Origin: Mameliella sp. MMSF_3455
Lineage (GTDB): Bacteria; Pseudomonadota; Alphaproteobacteria; Rhodobacterales; Rhodobacteraceae
Direction: 5' to 3'
DNA length: 64,000 nt
Assembly: GCF_030733205.1 (NCBI RefSeq)
Contig: NZ_JASHJL010000011.1
Span: forward strand, 62,001-126,000
The translations under genes were made by a program, and so were the position numbers. Below, piece after piece: positions 8,863 through 17,654 of the stretch (positions are counted from its first letter, which is position 1; every line of letters begins with the position of its first letter). The notes beneath the pieces are model-generated. The model made no database searches. It was given only the letters and a program-made list of their open reading frames with translations, and was not told where the DNA came from.

Positions 8863-9092
8863 CACAGGACCTCGATGCGGTAGCTCTCGATTACCGTATT
8901 GGCGAGCAGCTTTTCACACATCTCGGCCACGGTCTCCTCGGAGGTGCCATCGGCGAGGTCCATCTCGATCACCTTGCCCTGGCGCACCGATCCGACCCCG
9001 TCAAAGCCCAGGGCGCCAAGCGCATGGCGCACCGCCTCGCCCTGCGGATCCAGAACCCCGTCCTTGAGCATCACATGCACGCGCACTTTCAT
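8862..9092 (-). CDS. purS: Phosphoribosylformylglycinamidine synthase subunit PurS
   Basis: This 76-residue small subunit bridges PurQ and PurL in the FGAM synthase complex. It has the PurS pattern: VRVHVMLKDGVLDPQGEAV at the N-terminus, ALGFDGVGSVRQGKVIEMDL in the middle and the terminal IESYRIEVL. The start is the ATG after GGGGATGATC, since the upstream residues are not family-like. It is codirectional with the alcohol dehydrogenase and purQ downstream. On its upstream side, instead of purC, lies the terminator of a protease gene. Confidence 0.95.
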   Translation of the reverse strand: MKVRVHVMLKDGVLDPQGEAVRHALGALGFDGVGSVRQGKVIEMDLADGTSEETVAEMCEKLLANTVIESYRIEVL

Positions 9093-9149
9093 GATCATCC
9101 CCTTGCTTGTCTTGTTGGGCAGGAACCGCATCACGCGCTGGAATGCAAG

Positions 9150-9183
9150 AGCAAAGAAAAACGCCGCCCCCGAAGGGGCGGCG
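9150..9183 (-). terminator. Terminator after the beta-helix protease gene
   Basis: On the minus strand, stem CGCCGCCCC/GGGGCGGCG closes a tetraloop read TTCG and is followed by a T-rich run (the plus strand reads AAAGAAAAA to its left). It lies between the protease stop and purS, so purS may need its own promoter or depend on read-through. Confidence 0.8.
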
Positions 9184-9206
9184 CCGTGACAGTCCGTCAG
9201 GACCGC

Positions 9207-11400
9207 TTATTCCTTGTTGCCGCGGCGGATGACGTTGCCGGCGTCCGCCTCGATCCGGAAGGTGCCGGCGGTGTTGCCGGTCAGATCGTTGTTCTCGTAG
9301 GTGCCGCCACCGCCTTCGCGGACGCGGATCGCCTCGTAGACATTGCCAAAGATCTTGTTGCCACGCACCAGCGGGGTGGACTTGCCCTTGACGGACACGC
9401 CGTAGAAGCCGTTGCGGAAGATCTCGTTGTTCTCGATCACGCCGCGACCGCCGTCATGGACGTAGATCGCGGACTGCTGACCATCACGCAGGATGTTGTC
9501 AAAGATCGAGGGGTTGGCATTGGTCTTGATCTCGATCCCGGCATAGGCGTTGCCGTAGATCTCGTTCTTGGTGATCCGGGCGATGGTGCCTTCCGACGCC
9601 ATGATGCCGCCCTGCTGACCGTCACGGATGGTGTTGCCCGTGATCAGCGGATCGTCCGCGGCCTTCACCTCGATGCCCGACAGCGAGTTGTTGAAGATCG
9701 TGTTGCCTTCGAACCGGCCCTTGCCACCTTCGTTGATGAAGATGCCCGAACCGCCGCCATCACGGAAGGTGTTGCCCTTGACGACCGGATCGGCGCCTTC
9801 CTTCAGCTCCAGGCCTGCCAGCGAGTTGCCGAAGATCGTGTTGCCTTCGATCGTCGCCTTGCCGGCCTCGAACATGAAGATACCGCCCTGTGCACCGTCG
9901 CGGATGGTGTTGCGACGCACGGTGGCATCCTTGTTGTCACGGATCGCCAGAACCGCCAGCCCCTTCGAGGTCATGTCGTTGTCCTCGATGATGACGGACC
10001 CCGCCGCAACGTGGAAGTTGAAGAACTTGCCGCCGTCCTGGTGGATCGAGAGGCGTGCCACGCGGCCCGACTCTGCGGTCCAGCGGATCGCGTTGTCATC
10101 GGCCACCCGCAGGACGATGTCCTTGACCGGGCCGACCCCGACGATTTCCAGCGGCTTCGACACGTCGATGCCCTGGGTGTAGACGCCGGGATAGACTTCG
10201 ATGCGGGCGTTCGGCTCTGCCGCGCGGACAGCATCCGCCAGGCTGGAGTAGTCACCGCCCCCCGAGGCCTTGACCGTCACGACATTGGTGCTGACCGGGT
10301 CCGGGGTCCGGGTAACCTGGCCCGGGCCCTCGATGTTGCCGATCCGGATGACCTTGCCGGCATCGGGTTCGATACGGAAGGTCCCGGCGGTGTTGCCCGA
10401 CAGGTCGTTGCGCTCGTAGGTGCCGCCGCCGCCTTCGCGGATGCGGATCGCTTCGTAGATGTTGCCGAAGATCTTGTTGTCACGGACCGTCGGGTTGGAG
10501 TCACCCTTGACCGAGACACCGTAGAAACCGTTGCGGAAGATCTCGTTGTTCTCGATCACTCCGCGGCCACCGTCGTGGATGTAGATCCCCGACTGCTGAC
10601 CGTCACGCAACTTGTTGTTGTAGATCTGCGGGTTGGCATCGGTCTTGATCTCGATCCCGGCGTAGGCGTTGCCGTAGATCTCGTTGCCCGTGATCCGTGC
10701 CACGGCGCCTTCCGACGCCATGATGCCGCCCTGTTGACCGTCACGGATGGTGTTGCCCGAGATCATCGGATTGTCCGCGGCCTTCACCTCGATGCCCGAC
10801 AGCGAGTTGTTGAAGATCGTGTTGCCTTCGAACCGGCCCTTGCCACCTTCGTTGATGAAGATGCCCGAGCCGCCACCGTCACGGAAGGTGTTGCCCTTGA
10901 CGACCGGATCGGCGCCTTCCTTCAGTTCCAGGCCTGCCAGCGAGTTGCCGAAGATCGTGTTGCCTTCGATCGTCGCCCTGCCGGCCTCGAACATGAAGAT
11001 ACCGCCCTGAGCACCGTCGCGGATGGTGTTGTTCCGGACAGTCGCACCATCATTGGCACGGATCGCCAGAACCGCCAGGCCCTTCGAGGTCATGTCGTTG
11101 TTCTCGATGATGACGGAACCCGCCGCGACGTGGAAGTTGAAGAACTTGCCGCCGTCCTGGTGGATCGAGAGGTTCGAGACCAGACCGGATTCCGCGGTCC
11201 AGCGGATCGCATTGTCGTCGGCGACCTTCAGGACGATGTCTCGCTTGTTGCCGACACCGACGATTTCCAGCGGCTTCGAAACGTCGATGCCACGGGTGTA
11301 GGTGCCCGGGTAGACCTCGATGCGGGTGCCGGGCTCTGCCGCGGCCACGGCTGCGGACAGGTCGGAATAGTCACCACCCGAGGGACGGACCGTCAGAACC
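9207..11400 (-). repeat. Tandem duplication inside protease A (period 1119 bp)
   Basis: The 3' two thirds of the gene consists of two copies of a roughly 1.1-kb unit. Identical stretches recur at a fixed offset: for example the sequence at 9672 reappears at 10791, an offset of 1119 bp or 373 codons. The copies differ mainly at scattered positions and in the linker between them, so the duplication is in frame and fairly recent or is kept homogeneous by gene conversion. Confidence 0.85.
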
Positions 11401-12488
11401 GGGCCACCGTGTTCGGTGGGTTTCTTGGTATTGTCGACCGTCCGATCGGGGATCGAACATTCACGTTCGATGATGCGCTGAGCCATCGGCGCAAAGGTGT
11501 GGTCGCCACATTGCGCGGCGTAGACTTCATAGCCGGCACAGCCCAGGATCTTGGCCTCGGCCCACATGGCCGAACATGCCTGCGCGCGACCCCGGTTCGG
11601 GTCGACGACGGGATCCGGATCAGGGCCGGGACCGGGATCGACGGCAATGCCCGCGGTCGCCTTGAGCACGCGGCTCTGCGGCAGGATGCGGGTCATCGGG
11701 ATCGCCATGTTGAAGCCGGTGCGGCTGTCGCCCGCGTGGTGCAGGCCGATCACGGCATGGTCGCTCAGGCGGATCACCGGCGAGCCGGAGTTGCCGCCCA
11801 ACGTGTCACAGCTGTGCATCAGCTTGCCCTCGGCCGAGATCGCCGGGATCGCGGCGGCACAGCCTTCGCGGCTGATGTGCTGGGCCTGACCCTGCGGGTG
11901 ACCGATGATCCAGAGGAATTCGCTGTCCTGCGGGTCGGCCTCGGCCAGCTTCAGCTTGCCGTATTTGGTCGACGGGTTCCCGAAGACGCGCAGCACCGTG
12001 TAGTCCAACTCGCGGTTGGTCTCGATGATCTGCGGGCTGACGGTATAGCGATCCACCCCTTCCGAGCTGCCGGGCTTGATGAAACCGGCAACGAACTGTG
12101 CCGCCTGCACGCCGCTGTCACGGCCGGTGGGATCACCGTCCATGCCCGGAATGCAGTGGTGGTTGGTCAGGATGTGCTGATCATCGACGATGAAGGCGGT
12201 GCAAAAGCCCGTCTTGCCATTCTTGAACAGCATGTCCAGGCGGCCGATCGGCCGGCCCAGCTTGATGATTGGGCTGCTTTCACCGTACTTGATGATCGGT
12301 TCGTTCTGGTAATCGCCGAAGGCCTGCTCGAAGACAAGCCCGTCACCGCCCGCCGCCTGGCGCGGCTGGATGACGATCTTGCCAAAGTCTGCGGGATCGA
12401 ATTCGGCGGGAGCCTGCTGCGCTACGGCTGGGCCGAATGCGGCCACCGCCCCGGCACAAAGTGCGAGTGCTGACATGAGTTGACGCAT
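9207..12488 (-). CDS. Exported trypsin-like serine protease with duplicated right-handed beta-helix (protease A)
   Basis: A 1093-residue protein with a signal peptide (cleavage expected after AAFGPAVAQQ). The trypsin-like domain spans about residues 28-280 with H111 (TNHHC), D162 (LDYTVLRV) and S234 (GGNSGSP). A Pro/Asp linker leads to a cysteine module (C305, C317, C327, C344). Two beta-helix modules of NosD/pectate-lyase type follow, starting near 364 and 737, with repeats such as GNTIFGNSLAGLELKEGADP. The predicted location is the periplasm or surface; beta-helices often bind or process polysaccharide, but that is inference. The start is the ATG before MRQLMSALALC. The gene is the last of four tandem paralogs. 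Confidence 0.85.
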   Translation of the reverse strand: MRQLMSALALCAGAVAAFGPAVAQQAPAEFDPADFGKIVIQPRQAAGGDGLVFEQAFGDYQNEPIIKYGESSPIIKLGRPIGRLDMLFKNGKTGFCTAFIVDDQHILTNHHCIPGMDGDPTGRDSGVQAAQFVAGFIKPGSSEGVDRYTVSPQIIETNRELDYTVLRVFGNPSTKYGKLKLAEADPQDSEFLWIIGHPQGQAQHISREGCAAAIPAISAEGKLMHSCDTLGGNSGSPVIRLSDHAVIGLHHAGDSRTGFNMAIPMTRILPQSRVLKATAGIAVDPGPGPDPDPVVDPNRGRAQACSAMWAEAKILGCAGYEVYAAQCGDHTFAPMAQRIIERECSIPDRTVDNTKKPTEHGGPVLTVRPSGGDYSDLSAAVAAAEPGTRIEVYPGTYTRGIDVSKPLEIVGVGNKRDIVLKVADDNAIRWTAESGLVSNLSIHQDGGKFFNFHVAAGSVIIENNDMTSKGLAVLAIRANDGATVRNNTIRDGAQGGIFMFEAGRATIEGNTIFGNSLAGLELKEGADPVVKGNTFRDGGGSGIFINEGGKGRFEGNTIFNNSLSGIEVKAADNPMISGNTIRDGQQGGIMASEGAVARITGNEIYGNAYAGIEIKTDANPQIYNNKLRDGQQSGIYIHDGGRGVIENNEIFRNGFYGVSVKGDSNPTVRDNKIFGNIYEAIRIREGGGGTYERNDLSGNTAGTFRIEPDAGKVIRIGNIEGPGQVTRTPDPVSTNVVTVKASGGGDYSSLADAVRAAEPNARIEVYPGVYTQGIDVSKPLEIVGVGPVKDIVLRVADDNAIRWTAESGRVARLSIHQDGGKFFNFHVAAGSVIIEDNDMTSKGLAVLAIRDNKDATVRRNTIRDGAQGGIFMFEAGKATIEGNTIFGNSLAGLELKEGADPVVKGNTFRDGGGSGIFINEGGKGRFEGNTIFNNSLSGIEVKAADDPLITGNTIRDGQQGGIMASEGTIARITKNEIYGNAYAGIEIKTNANPSIFDNILRDGQQSAIYVHDGGRGVIENNEIFRNGFYGVSVKGKSTPLVRGNKIFGNVYEAIRVREGGGGTYENNDLTGNTAGTFRIEADAGNVIRRGNKE

Positions 12489-12681
12489 GATAATGTCCCC
12501 GTTGGAAAGAATACTCTTTGAAACTACTTTGAGCGCCGCCTTGCCGCCAAGTAAAGAATTCCTTGCCTGACGTCGCGCCAGCGCCCGTTGTGCGGTGGAT
12601 TCGGGCAACGATCACTGTGTTTCAAAAGACGAAACAGCGACGCAACGCGCCGCTGTTGCCGCCCCGTTCACGCCTGCGTGA

Positions 12682-15267
12682 TCACCCGCGCCCGGAAGCC
12701 TGCTGAAGCCGCTCCAGCGCGCCGCGCGTGGTCGGGCCAAAGGCACCGTCCACCTGCCCTGCCCCAAGGTAGCCGCGCCGCACAAGCTCTCTCTGGATCT
12801 CGCGCGTGGTGGCATTGGGCAGCTTGTGCAGTTGGGTGATCGGATGGGCATAGCCATCGGCGATGGACTCGACCAGGTAGCGCGCCGCCTGAACGTGATC
12901 GGCACGCACCGCACGGCCGAGGCTGTAGTAGACCCCGAGCGAGAACTTGCCCTGTGGCAGTCCGGCCGACGCGGTCTCGCGGTAGATGGCCAGCGCCCGG
13001 TCATAATCCTTCCGCACACCAAGACCGCTGTTATAGGCCACCCCCAGCGAATAGCGCGCGGGCATGAAACCGGACATGCGCGGGTTCCGCAGGATCGGCA
13101 GAGCCTCGTCATAGCGTTTCTTGGTGATCATGGCGCGGGCATAGCCATAATGTACCGCCGGGTCGTCGCTGACCTTGCGCGCCGCGCTGCAAGCCAGTTC
13201 CGCCGCATCGGCATCGAAATCCGCGCGCGACACGCCGGTAATCCCCTCGACCGCGAACACGGGCATCGAAACCTCGAGACAGCGGATGACGATGGGCGGG
13301 CGCGCGGCGGTCTCTTCGGCCTCCAGCCGCAGCGCGGCAACACGGACCTCGGTCTTGGCATATTGTTCGCGGGCGTCCGCGAGATGCGCCTCGACCACCG
13401 AAAGCCAGTCATCCGCAAGCGCAGCCGTGCTTTCGACACGCTCCAGCGCCTGGCGGACCTCTGTTTCGGTTCCGGCCTTTCGGATGGTCTTCAGCCCGCT
13501 TCCGATGGCACGGCCAAAACGCTCCATGCCTTCGACGCGGGATTTCACCCGCAGGGTTTCGCCAGCCAGCCCGCGCCCAAGGCTTTCCCAGACATCGGCC
13601 GCCTCGGCATCGCCGGGGCCACCGGACCGGCGGGCGGTGGCGGCCTGCGTCTTGGCACGGTCCACCAGGGCCTCGTAGACGGCCAGCAGTTCCTTGGCCT
13701 TTTCATGATCCACGCTCATCGCCAGACGGGCATCATTGGCCTTGATCAGCGCCCGGTCGATCGTGCGGCGCAACGCGGCGGAACGTTGATCCTGCACCGC
13801 GTCCTTCAGCATCGCCACGGCGCGCAGTTCTCCGTCCTTGAACAGGGTTTCGGCCTCGCTCTTGCGGGACGAGACAAAGGCAAGCCGCTCGCGGCTGGAC
13901 TCTGCCAGCGTGGCGGTACGCTTCAGGGCCGACTCGATCTCCGCCTCGGTCGTGGCGCCGCGCAGCACCTCCACTTCCCGATCGAACGAGCTGAGCAGCG
14001 TCGGCATCGCCCGGGCGCGCTCCTGCGCCTCGGTGAGCGGGGTGCGCAAGCGCTGCGTGATCCGGTCCCAGAGCGCCGACACCTCGGCGCTGCCCGGGTT
14101 GACCGAGGTTTCGGCATCCCCGGCGCGGGCACGGGCGCGGTTGACCGTGCCTTCCAGGCTCAGCACCGCGCGTTGTGCGGCGCTGACCTCGCGCGAGATC
14201 TCGGCCCGCTGCACCTCGGCGCTGCGCAGGGCCTCGTCGATACGTGCTTTCAGGGCGTCGGCCTTGTCCGTGTCGACCGGGTCCGGATCGGTTTCCTCGG
14301 CCAGCTTGCAGGCCCGTTCCGCCAACCCCTGCGCCAACGGCGCAAGCGGGTGTTCCGCGCACTGGCCCAGGAAGGTCTGGTAGCCAAGGCACCCATGCTG
14401 TTCCGCCGCCGTCCAGAGAATCTCACAAGCGCCCTGCCCCTTGGGCGGCTCCGGCGGACGGACCGGGGCGGCGGCCTTGAGGATCGCGCTTTCCTTGAGG
14501 ATGCGCGCCATCGGGATGGCAAAGTTGAACCCGGTGCGGTTGTCGCCGGCGTGGTGCAATGCCACCACCTGCCGGTCGGAAATCCGGAACACCGGAGAGC
14601 CCGAGTTGCCGCCCAGGGTGTCGCAGGTATGCACGACCTTGCCCTCGGTCGAGACGGGGGGATCACCGGCGGCACAGCCCTCGCGGCTGATATGCTGGGC
14701 CTGCCCCTGCGGGTGACCGATGATCCAGAGAAATTCCGACGGATCGGGATCCGCATCGGCCAGTTCGACCGTGCCGTAACGTGTCGAGGGGTCGCCGAAA
14801 ACGCGCAGCACCGAGTAATCCAGCGCGGCGCTGGTCTCCAGCGGTTCCAGACCCACCTGGAACTTCTCGGCCTGGTCGGGCTTGGCGGCATCGACATAGC
14901 CCACGACGAACTGCGCCGCCTGCACACCCGTGCCGTCGATGCCGGGAATACAGTGATTGTTGGTCACCAGGTGCTGGCTGTCGACGATGAAGGCCGTGCA
15001 ATAGCCGGTCTTGCCGTTCTTGTAGAGCACGTCCAGCCGCCCCACCGGGCGGCCCAGGCGGCGCGCGATGCTCTTTTCGCCATATGAGATGACCGGCTCG
15101 TTCTGATAGTCGCCAAAGGCCTGTTCCAGAACCAGCCCGGTGCCCGCGGACTGGCGCTTGGCCACGACGATCTTGCCAAAGTCGGAGGGGTCGAATTCCA
15201 CCGGCTGCGCGGCCAGTGGCGCGGCGAGCATGGCGGTCAGAAAGACACTCAGGACGGAATGGCGCAT
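12682..15267 (-). CDS. Exported trypsin-like protease with coiled coil, Sel1-like repeats and peptidoglycan-binding domain (protease B)
   Basis: An 861-residue protein. A signal peptide (FLTAMLAAPLAAQ) leads to a protease domain with H105 (TNNHC), D150 (LDYSVLRV) and S222 (GGNSGSP). A cysteine module has C281, C293, C303 and C320. Then come about 330 residues of Ala/Glu/Arg-rich predicted coiled coil, two or more Sel1/TPR-like helical repeats (ARYSLGVAYNSGLGVRKDY, then GKFSLGVYYSLGRAV) and a C-terminal PG_binding_1-like domain (VDGAFGPTTRGALERLQQ). The likely site is the periplasm, held at peptidoglycan. The N-terminal half is closely similar to proteases A and C, and the C-terminal half is unrelated to either. 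Confidence 0.85.
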   Translation of the reverse strand: MRHSVLSVFLTAMLAAPLAAQPVEFDPSDFGKIVVAKRQSAGTGLVLEQAFGDYQNEPVISYGEKSIARRLGRPVGRLDVLYKNGKTGYCTAFIVDSQHLVTNNHCIPGIDGTGVQAAQFVVGYVDAAKPDQAEKFQVGLEPLETSAALDYSVLRVFGDPSTRYGTVELADADPDPSEFLWIIGHPQGQAQHISREGCAAGDPPVSTEGKVVHTCDTLGGNSGSPVFRISDRQVVALHHAGDNRTGFNFAIPMARILKESAILKAAAPVRPPEPPKGQGACEILWTAAEQHGCLGYQTFLGQCAEHPLAPLAQGLAERACKLAEETDPDPVDTDKADALKARIDEALRSAEVQRAEISREVSAAQRAVLSLEGTVNRARARAGDAETSVNPGSAEVSALWDRITQRLRTPLTEAQERARAMPTLLSSFDREVEVLRGATTEAEIESALKRTATLAESSRERLAFVSSRKSEAETLFKDGELRAVAMLKDAVQDQRSAALRRTIDRALIKANDARLAMSVDHEKAKELLAVYEALVDRAKTQAATARRSGGPGDAEAADVWESLGRGLAGETLRVKSRVEGMERFGRAIGSGLKTIRKAGTETEVRQALERVESTAALADDWLSVVEAHLADAREQYAKTEVRVAALRLEAEETAARPPIVIRCLEVSMPVFAVEGITGVSRADFDADAAELACSAARKVSDDPAVHYGYARAMITKKRYDEALPILRNPRMSGFMPARYSLGVAYNSGLGVRKDYDRALAIYRETASAGLPQGKFSLGVYYSLGRAVRADHVQAARYLVESIADGYAHPITQLHKLPNATTREIQRELVRRGYLGAGQVDGAFGPTTRGALERLQQASGRG

Positions 15268-15344
15268 TTGTGGCCTCGTCGGGAAATGGGTTGCGACAGG
15301 TTACGCCCCGTCGCCCCCTATCGCCAAGTCCGGAATCTCTGGCC

Positions 15345-17564
15345 CTAGTCCGGGCGGGAAATGACCTCCTTCAAGGTTCCATAACTGTTCACCCTGCGCT
15401 TACCCTTGCCCTCTCCCAATTGCCTGGTTTGGCTACTCTCACTGTTGAACCAGCCCAGACTGGGTTCAAAAAGCAAGTCATGGACCGCGACCTGCCCGTC
15501 GCTTTCGAACCTGTACTCGACTTCCCAGACCAAGCGACGGCCCGAGTTCGACTTGGGATAGACCTTGCAGCAGCGTTGCACGACGGACATGCGGTAGACC
15601 CGTTCCGGCACTGGATCCGCGTCCCAGTTCCAGGCTTCGGTCCAAGTCATGCGTTTGCCGTCGCGCATCGGGTAGAACGAACCTCTGGCCTCCTCAGTTA
15701 TATCGACCTTCTGTGACCCTGACTGGTTCAAGATGTCCGCTGCCGTCAGCCCCATGCCCGGCGCGAGTTCTTCTAAAGCATAGACTGATGCGACAAACTT
15801 GAACCCGTCGCGCTGAACGTAAGCGTCACAAGTGTCGTTGTCCTCCTTGCAACGCAGGTAGGCCACATGCCCCTCTGGTGCAGGAAGAAAATGATAGGTC
15901 ACATAGTAGCTTTCGGTGTCTTCCTGTTCGTCGTCGACGTAGGTTCTGCGATAGTCACGGAAACTGAACTGCAGCCCGGCCAGCGGGCCGGGATCGGGTT
16001 CGATCAGGGTGGCGGACAAGGCTTTCATCGCCGCTTCGCGTTGCTTTTTCACGTCGGTCGCCAGCGGCACCAGCCGGTCGTTCTCTGTCGTGTAGCGTTG
16101 GAGTCTCGCCAGCAAGTCCGCTGCGGACTCGCGCGCGGCAGTCTCTGTACCTTCGCGAATGATGGCAAGGTCACCGCGCACCTGCGCCAGGATCCGCTTG
16201 TCCTCCAGGTCACGCGCCCCATAAATGGCCTCGACCTCGGCATGGATATCCAGGATCCTCGCGACATGAGGCGCGACAGCCTCGCGCGCAGGCGCGGCCA
16301 GGGGATTTCCGTCCATCGCCTCGGCGAAGATTTCCGTCAGGATTTTTGCGTTGATTGCTTCGTCCCGGGCCCAACGCGTATCGTCAAGCACCTCCTCGAT
16401 CTCGCGCTCCGTCTCCCGCGCCCAGTCCTCAAGAGCCTCGCGCGACAGCGCGTCCAGATCGACGACGTTCTCTGCCGGGACGACGGTTTCGGCCGACGGC
16501 AGAGAATCGGTCCGCGCGGTCTCCCCGGCGGGCAACTTCTCGGGTGCGTCGGGCGCCTTTTCCTCGGGCACGGCGGCAAGACGGCGCGCGTCCTCTGCCG
16601 CCTCCAGCTCGCAGACCCGTTCCGCGTGGCGCGACACCATCGCCGCCAGCGGATGTGCCTCGCAGGTCTCCAGGAAGGTCTCGTAGCCCGCGCAGCCATA
16701 ATCCGGCGCGGCCTCCAGCATCGCCTCGCAGCGAGCATCCACCTGCGGCAGTTGCGGAACCGGCGCCGCCGCCTTGAGCACCGCGCTTTCGGCCAGGATG
16801 CGCGCCATCGGGATGGCGAAATTATAACCCGTCCGATTGTCGCCCGCGTGATGCAATGCCACGACCTTGCGATCGGTGATCCGAAAGACCGGCGAGCCTG
16901 AATTGCCGCCCAGCGTGTCACAGCTGTGCACCAGCTTGCCCTCGGGCGACACGGCGGGATCGTCGGCGGCACAGCCCTCGCGGCTGATATGCTGTGCCTG
17001 CCCCTGCGGGTGGCCAATGATCCAGAGCAGTTCCGCATCCTCGGGCGCCTCTGACGCCAGCTCTGCCCTGCCGAAGCGCGCCGAGGGATCGCCAAAGACC
17101 CGCAACACGGAATAGTCCAGCGGAACACTGGTTTCGACCGGCCTGGTCGAGACCTGGAACTTTTCCGCGCCACGCGCCTGGGCTCCGTCCACGAACCCGG
17201 CAACGAACTGCGCGGCTTCGACCCCTGCCCCTCCGGCTCCGGGAATGCAGTGGTTGTTGGTCAGGATATGTTGCGCATCGACGATAAAGGCGGTGCAGAC
17301 CCCGGTCTTGCCGTTGTCATACAGCACATCCAACCGCCCCACGGGCCGGCCAAGACGTCGCGGCAGGCTGTTTTCGCCATAGGTCAGGATCGGCTCGTTC
17401 TGATAGTCGCCAAAGGCCTGTTCAAAGGCCAGCCCACCACCTCCGGCGGATTGTTTCGGTGCCAGGATGACCTTGCCGAAATCGGCCGGATCGAACTCGA
17501 CCGGTTGGGCCACGACGGGCGCACCGCAGAACAGGGCAAAAACAAACGTGAAATATCGGATCAT
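15345..17564 (-). CDS. Exported trypsin-like protease with coiled coil and unrecognised C-terminal domain (protease C)
   Basis: A 739-residue protein. A signal peptide (FALFCGAPVVAQ) is followed by a protease domain with H105, D150 and S222 in the same motifs as protease B. The cysteine module has C279, C291, C301 and C318. A Pro/Glu-rich stretch leads to a charged coiled coil (about 360-500). From about residue 525 on (GLQFSFRDYRRTYVDDEQED) there is a domain I do not recognise, with many Tyr/Trp residues and cysteines at AYLRCKEDNDTCDAY and VQRCCKVYP. The DNA of this C-terminal part is visibly lower in GC than the protease part, which suggests a separately acquired domain. Target and partners are unknown. 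Confidence 0.8.
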   Translation of the reverse strand: MIRYFTFVFALFCGAPVVAQPVEFDPADFGKVILAPKQSAGGGGLAFEQAFGDYQNEPILTYGENSLPRRLGRPVGRLDVLYDNGKTGVCTAFIVDAQHILTNNHCIPGAGGAGVEAAQFVAGFVDGAQARGAEKFQVSTRPVETSVPLDYSVLRVFGDPSARFGRAELASEAPEDAELLWIIGHPQGQAQHISREGCAADDPAVSPEGKLVHSCDTLGGNSGSPVFRITDRKVVALHHAGDNRTGYNFAIPMARILAESAVLKAAAPVPQLPQVDARCEAMLEAAPDYGCAGYETFLETCEAHPLAAMVSRHAERVCELEAAEDARRLAAVPEEKAPDAPEKLPAGETARTDSLPSAETVVPAENVVDLDALSREALEDWARETEREIEEVLDDTRWARDEAINAKILTEIFAEAMDGNPLAAPAREAVAPHVARILDIHAEVEAIYGARDLEDKRILAQVRGDLAIIREGTETAARESAADLLARLQRYTTENDRLVPLATDVKKQREAAMKALSATLIEPDPGPLAGLQFSFRDYRRTYVDDEQEDTESYYVTYHFLPAPEGHVAYLRCKEDNDTCDAYVQRDGFKFVASVYALEELAPGMGLTAADILNQSGSQKVDITEEARGSFYPMRDGKRMTWTEAWNWDADPVPERVYRMSVVQRCCKVYPKSNSGRRLVWEVEYRFESDGQVAVHDLLFEPSLGWFNSESSQTRQLGEGKGKRRVNSYGTLKEVISRPD

Positions 17565-17654
17565 GGAGACCTGGCCTCGAATGAAGTTTCCCCCACGCTA
17601 GGACGTCACCGGACAAAGACCAAGGGCGGGTTTTGCCGACGCCGGGCCGCGGCG

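Noticed and set aside
9024-12473. A 1149-codon open frame on the plus strand across protease A
   Set aside because: It runs antisense to a clear signal-peptide protease with intact catalytic motifs. It looks like repetitive Asp/Val/Ala/Arg text from the beta-helix repeats read backwards, and its start lies inside purS on the other strand.
12826-15087. A 753-codon open frame on the plus strand across protease B
   Set aside because: It is antisense to protease B, with a Gly/Arg/His-rich shadow composition and no recognisable motif. High GC makes such frames common.
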